Positions 5,554 through 7,021 of a DNA stretch of 7,021 bases are shown piece by piece (within the stretch, counting starts at the first letter, position 1; the number at the start of each line of letters is the position of its first letter). Position numbers and translations under genes: made by a program. The notes beneath the pieces were generated by a model, which was not told where the DNA came from, ran no database searches, and worked only from the letters and a program-made list of their open reading frames with translations. The stretch is from Candidatus Methanogasteraceae archaeon UBA261. Lineage in GTDB: Archaea > Halobacteriota > Methanosarcinia > Methanosarcinales > Methanogasteraceae. The stretch is taken from assembly GCA_002506015.1 (NCBI GenBank), contig DAWR01000200.1:1-7021 (forward strand). Reading direction: 5' to 3'.

Positions 5554-5567
5554 TAAACGTTTAGTAT
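5554..5567 (+). promoter_or_regulatory. Putative pyruvate kinase promoter overlapping a 10-bp palindrome
   Basis: TTTAGTAT at 5560-5567 resembles an archaeal TATA box and would set transcription start near 5589, just ahead of the ribosome-binding site at 5590-5597. It overlaps TAAACGTTTA (5554-5563), a perfect 10-base palindrome that could be a regulator site covering the promoter's upstream edge. Both calls rest on sequence match and spacing only. Confidence 0.4.
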
Positions 5568-5589
5568 GGAAGCGTGCTCAGATATCATA

Positions 5590-5597
5590 GGGGTGAT
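5590..5597 (+). promoter_or_regulatory. Ribosome-binding site deciding the pyruvate kinase start
   Basis: GGGGTGAT closely matches the archaeal GGAGGTGATC consensus and lies 6 bases before the ATG at 5604. It shows that the in-frame GTG at 5574 is not the start, since that codon would place the site inside the coding region. Confidence 0.8.
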
Positions 5598-5603
5598 AGA
5601 ATT

Positions 5604-7016
5604 ATGCGAAGAACAAAGATCGTCTGCACGATAGGACCTGCCACTGAGTCAGAGGAATCGCTGCGCCAGTTGATTATGCAGGGGATGGATGTCTGCCGCC
5701 TGAATATGTCGCATGGCACGCACGAATGGCATGAGGAGAGACTAAAACTGGTAAGATCGCTTGCGCAGAGGGAGAACCGCGCTGTTGCGGTCATGATGGA
5801 CATCCAGGGTCCAAAGATCAGAACCGCCCCTATAGAGGGCGGAAGCGTCGTTCTGCACGCAGGAGATGACCTGACGATTCATTCCGAAGATATTGTCGGG
5901 GATGGGCAGCACATCGGCGTAAGATATCCGCTCTTTGCCGAGGAGGTCTCAGTTGGTCAAACAATCTTAATCGACGACGGCAGGATGCGACTGACGGTAT
6001 TAAAAACCGATGGAGTGTGTGTCCAGGCAAAGGTCGTTGTTGGAGGGGTTCTCACTGATAAGAGGGGCGTAAGCGTACCGGATGCGTATTTTTCGATACC
6101 GAGCGTAACAGAAAAGGACAAAAAGGACATCGCATTCGGAATAGAACACGGTGTCGATTACATCGCGGTCTCATTCGTGAGAAGAGCGTCCGATGTGTAC
6201 GGTGTCAAGCAGATGATCAGAGAACGGGGCGCAGATATCCCGGTCATCGCCAAGATCGAGACGAAGAAGGGGCTTGACAACTTTTCGGAGATACTGAATA
6301 TTGCGGACGGGATCATGGTTGCGAGAGGAGATCTCGGGGTCGAGATTCCGATCGAAGAGGTCCCGGTTACACAGAAGAGGCTTATTAAGGCGTGTAATGT
6401 GGTGGGCAAGCCCGTGATCACCGCAACCCAGATGCTCGAATCGATGATCCACAATGCGATCCCGACCCGTGCCGAGGCGACAGACGTCGCAAACGCCATA
6501 CTGGACGGAACAGATGCGATCATGCTCTCCGGAGAGACCACAATCGGAGACTATCCGATCGAGAGCGTCGAGATGATGGATCGGATCGCGAGAACAACCG
6601 AGTCAGCGGGATGGCACGTGCGCACGGCAGAAGAGACCGGCGCGACCGACCTTTCGATTGAACGCGGCATCGGGCACGCCGTCTGCCAGCTTGCACACGA
6701 TCTCAATGCCACGGCAATCATCACAACCACATTCTCAGGAAGCACCGCAGCGGTCGTCTCGATGTACCGCCCCGAGACCCCGATCATCGCGGTCACAACT
6801 AATGAGACGACATACCGCAGACTCGCGCTCATCTGGGGCGTCAACTCACGCATAGCCGAGATTGCGGAGACCACTGACGGGGCAATGGACGCATCGGTAA
6901 GATCCGCGATGGACACCGGCTTTGTGAATGTCGGCGACCGGGTGGTGCTGACAACAGGAGTTCCAATATTCGTTGCCGGAACCACGAACCTGATAACAGT
7001 TAGGGTTGTGGAGTGA
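5604..7016 (+). CDS. pyk: Pyruvate kinase
   Basis: Catalyses phosphoenolpyruvate plus ADP to pyruvate plus ATP, the last step of glycolysis, in the cytosol. From the ATG at 5604 it has 470 residues, the family norm. The barrel domain starts with KIVCTIGPATES, then RLNMSH (Arg32, Asn34, Ser36, His37) and MDIQGPKIR (Asp66, Lys71, Arg73). The lid domain spans roughly 75-165. The barrel resumes with AKIET, containing the catalytic Lys217 and metal ligand Glu219, then ARGDLGVEIP (metal ligand Asp243) and TATQMLESM. The regulatory C-terminal domain (about 350-470) ends with GVPIFVAGTTNLITV. No PEP-utiliser extension is present. Lys71 stands at the position (117 in rabbit muscle enzyme) where Lys rather than Glu marks K+-independent enzymes. 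A next gene appears to begin just downstream, so this may be the first gene of an operon. Very sure. Confidence 0.97.
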   Translation: MRRTKIVCTIGPATESEESLRQLIMQGMDVCRLNMSHGTHEWHEERLKLVRSLAQRENRAVAVMMDIQGPKIRTAPIEGGSVVLHAGDDLTIHSEDIVGDGQHIGVRYPLFAEEVSVGQTILIDDGRMRLTVLKTDGVCVQAKVVVGGVLTDKRGVSVPDAYFSIPSVTEKDKKDIAFGIEHGVDYIAVSFVRRASDVYGVKQMIRERGADIPVIAKIETKKGLDNFSEILNIADGIMVARGDLGVEIPIEEVPVTQKRLIKACNVVGKPVITATQMLESMIHNAIPTRAEATDVANAILDGTDAIMLSGETTIGDYPIESVEMMDRIARTTESAGWHVRTAEETGATDLSIERGIGHAVCQLAHDLNATAIITTTFSGSTAAVVSMYRPETPIIAVTTNETTYRRLALIWGVNSRIAEIAETTDGAMDASVRSAMDTGFVNVGDRVVLTTGVPIFVAGTTNLITVRVVE

Positions 7017-7021
7017 AGATG
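7010..7021 (+). other. Ribosome-binding site and start codon of a following gene, cut by the window edge
   Basis: GGAG at 7010-7013 overlaps the pyruvate kinase stop and lies 5 bases before an ATG at 7019-7021, the last bases of the window. The arrangement suggests another gene translated from the pyruvate kinase message. Its product cannot be seen. Confidence 0.45.

Noticed and set aside
5574..5603. Upstream GTG start for pyruvate kinase adding ten residues
   Set aside because: The GGGGTGAT site at 5590-5597 would lie inside the coding region, and the family N-terminus begins at the ATG at 5604.
6158..6985. Minus-strand open frames under pyruvate kinase (127 and 144 codons)
   Set aside because: They mirror conserved pyruvate kinase codons and show no family motif or start signals.

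Overview
The window reads as a chromosomal segment of an archaeon, probably a euryarchaeote of the methanogen/ANME-like kind. The signs are A/T-rich boxes matching the archaeal TATA element about 25-30 bases before starts, a GGGGTGAT ribosome-binding site on pyruvate kinase, possible leaderless genes, a DUF1614 membrane protein and a stand-alone receiver protein. The exact lineage cannot be fixed from sequence alone. No phage, transposase, CRISPR array, rRNA or tRNA was seen.

Layout. Bases 1-2098 (+) hold the end of a very acidic low-complexity reading frame, which overlaps by 14 bases an NAD(P)-dependent aldehyde dehydrogenase, followed 22 bases later by a single-domain response regulator. 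A fold-type-I aminotransferase (-) converges on the regulator with one base between stop codons. Bases 3435-3876 are non-coding and carry decayed CACGAAT-type direct and inverted repeats. A seven-segment DUF1614 membrane protein (-) follows, with a strong TATA box near 4628 that also reads as a box on the other strand. Bases 4531-4884 hold this promoter region and two doubtful short + strand ORFs. Next comes a two-gene (-) operon: a 55-residue two-helix membrane protein and the YjbQ/UPF0047 protein. Pyruvate kinase (+) is divergent from it, and the start codon of a further gene lies at the right edge.

How the genes fit together. Pyruvate kinase (PEP to pyruvate), aldehyde dehydrogenase and the aminotransferase are ordinary central-metabolism enzymes, but they lie in separate transcription units and no common pathway is evident. 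YjbQ-family proteins have been linked to thiamine phosphate synthesis. I see no convincing new multi-gene system. The points most worth following are the overlooked 55-residue membrane gene coupled to yjbQ, the intergenic CACGAAT repeat structure, the slippage-built acidic tail ahead of the aldehyde dehydrogenase, and residue choices predicting a K+-independent pyruvate kinase and a relaxed cofactor preference in the dehydrogenase.
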